The notes under the pieces: model-generated
Told to the model about the DNA's origin: nothing
Database searches by the model: none
Seen by the model: the letters and a program-made list of their open reading frames with translations, nothing else
Shown: positions 59,975 through 64,000 of the stretch, piece by piece
Layout of the letters: the number at the start of each line of letters is the position of its first letter
Numbering within the stretch: position 1 is the first letter of the stretch
From: Trichomonas vaginalis G3
Taxonomy: Eukaryota > Parabasalia > Trichomonadida > Trichomonadidae
DNA length: 64,000 bases
NCBI RefSeq assembly: GCF_026262505.1
Contig: NC_067205.1
Coordinates: forward strand, 17,236,001-17,300,000
Direction of reading: 5' to 3'
Made by a program: the position numbers and the translations under genes

Positions 59975-60405
59975 ATTCCGAGTCCTTCCTTCCGACAGGA
60001 AAAGTCCTTCCTTCCGACAGGAAAAGTCCTTCCTTCCGACAGGAAAAGTTTTTCTTTCCGACAGGAAAAGTCCTTCCTTCCGACAGGAAAAGTCCTTCCT
60101 TCCGACAGGAAAAGTTTTTCTTTCCGACAGGAAAAGTTTTTCTTTCCGACAGGAAAAATTTTTTCTGTTGTCCGTCCGTAAACCATTCAAATTTTCGAAA
60201 ATTGAGAACTTTTTGGCCGACCTTCAGGAAAAATTTTTCTTTCCTTCAGGAAAAATTTTTCTTTCCTTCAGGAAAAATTTTTCTTTCCGACAGGAAAAGT
60301 TTTTCTTTCCGACAGGAAAAGTTTTTCTTTCCGACAGGAAAAGTCCTTCCTTCCGACAGGAAAAGTTTTTCTTTCCGACAGGAAAAGTCCTTCCTTCCGA
60401 CAGGA
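59975..60405. repeat. 22-bp hairpin minisatellite (element B copy)
   Basis: About 17 units of 22 bp (core CTTTCCGACAGGAAAAG, alternating with CCTTCCTTCCGACAGG) are interrupted at about 60165-60225 by the same unique AT-rich piece found in element A (656-710). It is longer than the A array, so the locus expands and contracts. Confidence 0.9.
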
Positions 60406-60414
60406 CACAAACGA

Positions 60415-60510
60415 ATGTCCGACGTACCACCAACCGAGTCCATTCCAAAGCCGGAAGAACCGACAGCCCCAGCACCACAACAGACTAAGACTCAAACACT
60501 TACATTTTTA
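60415..60510 (+). pseudogene. 5' remnant of the Pro/Gln-rich gene
   Basis: MSDVPPTESIPKPEEPTAPA matches the start of 833-1411 and then joins the 3' flank of the ATPase region. A short relic left next to the minisatellite. Confidence 0.7.
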
Positions 60511-61380
60511 CGCTTGACTTTTTACAATTTGAACTTTGTTTGCGTAGATATGAATTCTGAAAGAAGTATGAGGGTCTTGTATGACTTTGTACCTCTCCCA
60601 TAGTTCATGTCTGTCAAACTTACCTGCCATGGACTCTTTCATAAGTTCCATGAAATCGTCTTCGGACAATCCGGGGAAGAGTATGATATCAGTAAGTATT
60701 CTCTTTACATCCTTACTTAAACTCTTGGCTGTCTGTACACAAATGACAACTGAAATGTTAAAGTGTCTGAGCTTCTTAAGAATTCGACACATGTCTTGTT
60801 CTCTGTTCTTTAACAAAGGATGAGAAGCAAAGTCATCTAAGATAAGAAGACATCTGTGAGGGTAAGTCTTTCCAATCGTAAGATTGCAATTTCTTCGAAA
60901 TGTACTCAATCTCTTTCTGTTTGTTTCTGAAGTGTTTCTTCTCTAATATTCTCTGCATTTCCTCATTTGGGTCTTTAAACTTCGAGTTTATATACTCATT
61001 TATAGCATTGTACTTCAAAACTCTTCTTTGGTACTTCTTTATCCAATCTAACAACTCAGTATCTTTTATACATACTAACTTAGACTTTTTATAATATCTT
61101 TGAACGAATTGACGGTTTGGTCAAATTGACCAGAAGTACTACAAATGACTACTAACTCATAGAATGGGTTCTTCTCATCTAGTTCTTGTTGTTGTGCAGC
61201 CATTTTAAATAAGTGAAAGTCTTACCCGACCCAGGTGGTGCGATTAGACCTGTTATACCATTCTGAGCAAATAAGAACTTGTCATGTATGGGTTTATCTG
61301 AGCATTTTCCAACTTCCTCTTGTTCTTATTTAAAACATTCTCAAATTTTTTGTCAATGTCAGCAAACTTTTTTCTAACAT
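60508..61380 (-). pseudogene. A32-like packaging ATPase region (element B)
   Basis: Closely similar to 3569-4443: Walker B LLILDDF and the sensor-like VVICVQTAKS region are visible, with the P-loop region upstream. Same divergent arrangement with the coiled-coil gene. Broken. Confidence 0.8.
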
Positions 61381-61416
61381 ATTTTTAGAAAAATTAAAAT
61401 TTTTATCTTTTAGGAA

Positions 61417-61887
61417 ATGTCTAGCGATTTCGCTATCTATATTCGAGACAAGCTTTTCGACAGCAAAACATCTATCGACCATAAAATCTTACATAGTGTA
61501 AACAAGAAAGGTGAATTTGTTCTAAAGTTCTGTTTCTGGGAATATGACAAGAACCATAAAACGTTAAGCAGAGAAGTCTTAAAATTTGTCAATGACAGAC
61601 TTGTTGACAGAGATGACGCCGATTGGAAAGATGAAGTCCAACAAAACTTCTTAGAATGCAAAGAAGACACATGCGCTGTTCTTGAAAATGAAATAGAAGA
61701 CAGAATAGAAGAGCTATTAAAGGACAAAGAACTTTTACAAAAATATGGTTCTGAGAAGTTTGACATAACTCCACCAGAAAAGAAGAAGAGAGAAAAGAAA
61801 GAAAAGAAAGTAGAAGAAGAGAAGAAAGAACCTGAACCAGTTCAGAGAAAAAGAAATTTGACATGTAAAAATAAAATTTTATTTTAG
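61417..61887 (+). pseudogene. Coiled-coil Maverick gene (element B)
   Basis: Copy of 4480-4930 (MSSDFAIYIRDKLFDSKTSI, then the K/E-rich tail). The longest readable version of this protein here: about 150 residues, acidic helical body and basic tail. Function unknown. Confidence 0.5.
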
Positions 61888-62303
61888 AACATTTCTGGGT
61901 CAATGTAATGTTTTCTTCCTCTTTAGGAGTAAACACTGGCCTTAGACTCTAAAATCTTTTTACCCAAATTTTACCTTGAACTTCTACAACTTTAGACTCA
62001 AATATTCATAGTCGTCTGCTTTCTTTGGTTCATAAGGTATAACAAGTTTGTATGCTTTGCCTTCTTTAAGGTTTGAGAACTTCTGTCAAAACTTTCTTTG
62101 ACTGTTAACAAACCTTCTATGTCTAAGTCTTCAAATTTCGCACCATTTTTAGTCACAATAGCAAACTTAACTGGTTCGATGTTCCAAACTTTGTCAAATG
62201 AAGACTTTTCAAAATGGTAGAAGTAAACATTCAAATATGTGAATGGGTCTAGTTCTTCTTTAAGTCCTGACATGTACTTGTTGACTGAGATGAATTTCGT
62301 CAT
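61884..62303 (-). pseudogene. Maverick hypothetical gene (element B)
   Basis: Copy of 4947-5365 (KFISVNKYMSGLKEELDPFT). Convergent with the coiled-coil gene. Broken; no family recognised. Confidence 0.5.
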
Positions 62304-62340
62304 CTTTTCTATCGGATAAAAAAAATATTTTTTTTAAAAT

Positions 62341-63570
62341 TTACTCAGAAAAATTTTTCTTTGTATATACACCATTCTGAACATCTAAAAGACTTTTGAC
62401 ATTTGCCAAGAATGTTCGTTTAGACGCTGTCATATAACCATACTCTTGACAATACTGTTTATACGAATCGTACAATGACCTTTCATCTAAACACTCAAAG
62501 TCAGTTTCATCTATGACACAGTTCATATACACTCTTGTTTGCTTCTAACAATGTTTGTCTCTCTTCGGTATGTGGAATTTGTCTTGGATTGAACTTTGAA
62601 ATATCTAATGTCATAAAATATGAGAACAAGTGGTTGTAAAAGTCAGATGTTAAAGTTTCTGCTAAGTCGTCAAAATATTCTGTATCTTGCATATGAGCTT
62701 CTGACGTTCTGACAACTACATATCTTCTGTCAGAACTTTCTAACTTCATCGGAACGGCGTTGTTTGAAACCATGATGAAATTTGCAACATTTTCACAACT
62801 CTTTGGTCTCTATACTTTCTTTCAACAACTCCAACTTTGTCTGTTATAAGACTCTTCAAAGCATCTGAGTTAAAACCTTTGTTGTATCTATACTTTGAAG
62901 TTCGTTACATACTATAAGTTTCATATTCTCTATTGAAGAGTTAAATTTACCGCAGATGTTTTCTAAGTTTGTCATATTCGGGTTCGAATAGCCCTCTAAC
63001 AGTTTGCACAAATATCTGTAAAGAAAGTGTTCTTACCTGTTCCTTGTTTCCAATTATGATGAGAGCAGTTTCATTTTTAGCACTTGGATGTTGTAAGATG
63101 TTTGCAAACCAACATAAGATATACTCATAGACTCTTTCGTTTCCATTGCATATAATTTCTTTGACATGGTCTAACCAAGCTTCTATAACATTTTCTTTCC
63201 ATTCTACTTGTTCATATTTATATCCAGTGAAGATAGAATAGAAGTTTGGAGAAGGTGTATAAAACTTTATACCACGAACTGAAAAATCTTCTAACTTTGA
63301 CAATAAGAATTCCAAGCATCTAACATCTTCATACCAACTTGTACGACTTTTATTTTCTTAAGTTTCTGTTTACATTCTTGTTCTGAAACTATTGTTGCTC
63401 TTGTTTGTTAAAGACTACATCCATTCTTTCATGACATAACATTCTGGGGCAGAGTCGACATAAATGACTAAACGTTTCAAATTCTCGACTGCTTTGTTAT
63501 AGTCTCTAAATGGACACATATTTCTGAACGCTTGGAAGTCATAAAAATCTGAAACGTCTATTCTGTACAT
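62341..63570 (-). pseudogene. SF3 helicase region (element B)
   Basis: Copy of 5404-6631. Visible landmarks are ILCWFANILQHPSAKNETAL, the P-loop region and MVSNNAVPMKLESSDRRYVV. The C-terminal winged-helix-like part (YDSYKQYCQEYGYMTASKRT) is readable here. Broken. Confidence 0.75.
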
Positions 63571-63602
63571 TTTTTATATAAAAATAAAAAAAAATATTTT
63601 TT

Positions 63603-64000
63603 TTATTCTTGAGCTATTTGTTGTTCTTGACTTTGTTGTTGCATTTGTTGTTCTTGAGCTATTTGTTGTTGAAGTTGTTCTTGTAGTACAATACTTTCAC
63701 CAGTTGCATCTTCCAATTCGAAACTTTCTGCCGTCATTGACAAATACATAGGACATAAAAGTTTTACAGGAACAAAGTTTGCGTCAACTAAGGTTAAGTT
63801 TATGTTTGCTAAAGTGTTTGAGTTTACTAAAGCTGAAAACTCTGCATTCGAATGAACAATAGGCAAACCAGCAGAGAAAGTGTTGTTTATACGCATGAGT
63901 ATCTTTTGGTCATAGTAGTTTCTGTCGACATTCGAATAGCACTTTGAACCTAAGTTTGAAACAATATATAAAATAGGTGTGCTTAAAGTCAATGGAACAG
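63603..64000 (-). pseudogene. Capsid-like structural gene (element B), 3' part
   Basis: Copy of 6661-7458, cut by the window edge. NIN/LVDANFVPVKLLCPMYLS and the Gln-rich tail (expanded QEQQ repeats relative to A) are visible. Beta-rich; a minor capsid role is inferred. Confidence 0.5.

Larger units (their letters stand above)
46776..64000 (+). mobile_element. Maverick/Polinton element B, left-hand part
   Basis: Begins with a 17-base poly(A) and the terminal repeat shared with element A, and runs off the right edge (over 17 kb visible). Its parts are Dam-like methylase, small structural-type proteins, fibre-like gene, integrase, membrane-active-type small proteins, DNA polymerase B, accessory KilA-N and GIY-YIG genes, the inverted-repeat cassette, ATPase, helicase and capsid-like genes. 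The left third is fairly well preserved; the ATPase-to-capsid block is broken in roughly a dozen places. Young by its similarity to element A. Confidence 0.92.

Noticed and set aside
59912-60603. Several overlapping frames on both strands over the minisatellite (RKEKPFLSEGKTF and SDRKSFSFRQEK types)
   Set aside because: Artefact of 22-bp units staying open in all frames; none carries a non-repeat domain.

Overview
The window is almost certainly nuclear DNA of the parabasalid protist Trichomonas vaginalis (or a very close relative). The evidence is AT-rich, intron-poor sequence with BspA-like leucine-rich-repeat genes, glycine-rich surface-protein genes, a GH47 mannosidase, a trichomonad initiator-like motif (TCACTT), and two Maverick/Polinton elements of the type that fills this genome. 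Naming is by family recognition only; no database search was run.

Layout. (1) 1-14668 is the right-hand part of a first Maverick (element A): P/Q-rich and small genes, an inverted-repeat-bounded gene cassette, packaging ATPase, SF3 helicase, capsid-like genes, and a terminal repeat ending in poly(T). (2) 14669-46775 is about 32 kb of host DNA. It holds a TA-flanked MITE, two beta-helix surface-protein genes and a fragment, a long BspA-like gene, and a 7.4-kb palindromic element (23864-31289) that carries 1,649-bp inverted arms, about a dozen hairpins and a nested 1.27-kb TA-flanked element. A protein-kinase fossil, a GH47 mannosidase, a secreted very basic protein (39097-41487) and an interleaved cluster of BspA-like and glycine-rich genes follow. 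(3) 46776-64000 is the left-hand part of a second Maverick (element B) in the same orientation: terminal repeat, Dam-like methylase, small structural-type genes, phage-tail-fibre-like gene, retroviral-type integrase, protein-primed DNA polymerase B, KilA-N and GIY-YIG accessory genes, the same inverted-repeat-bounded cassette, then ATPase, helicase and capsid-like genes running off the window.

Element B (left half) plus element A (right half) together show the expected Maverick gene set. Both copies are decayed in the conserved ATPase-helicase-capsid block (more than a dozen breaks each), yet the cassette gene (2448-3362 and 57648-58562) is open in both. The cassette sits at different places in the two elements and is bounded by long inverted repeats whose sequence differs between the elements but matches within each one. 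This is my best candidate for an undescribed unit: a gene mobile within Mavericks. Other strong leads are the covarying hairpin array at 58948-59157, the pox-like TAAAATG promoter motif of the element genes, the giant hairpin-studded palindrome, and the cluster of surface-protein copies that lack start codons.
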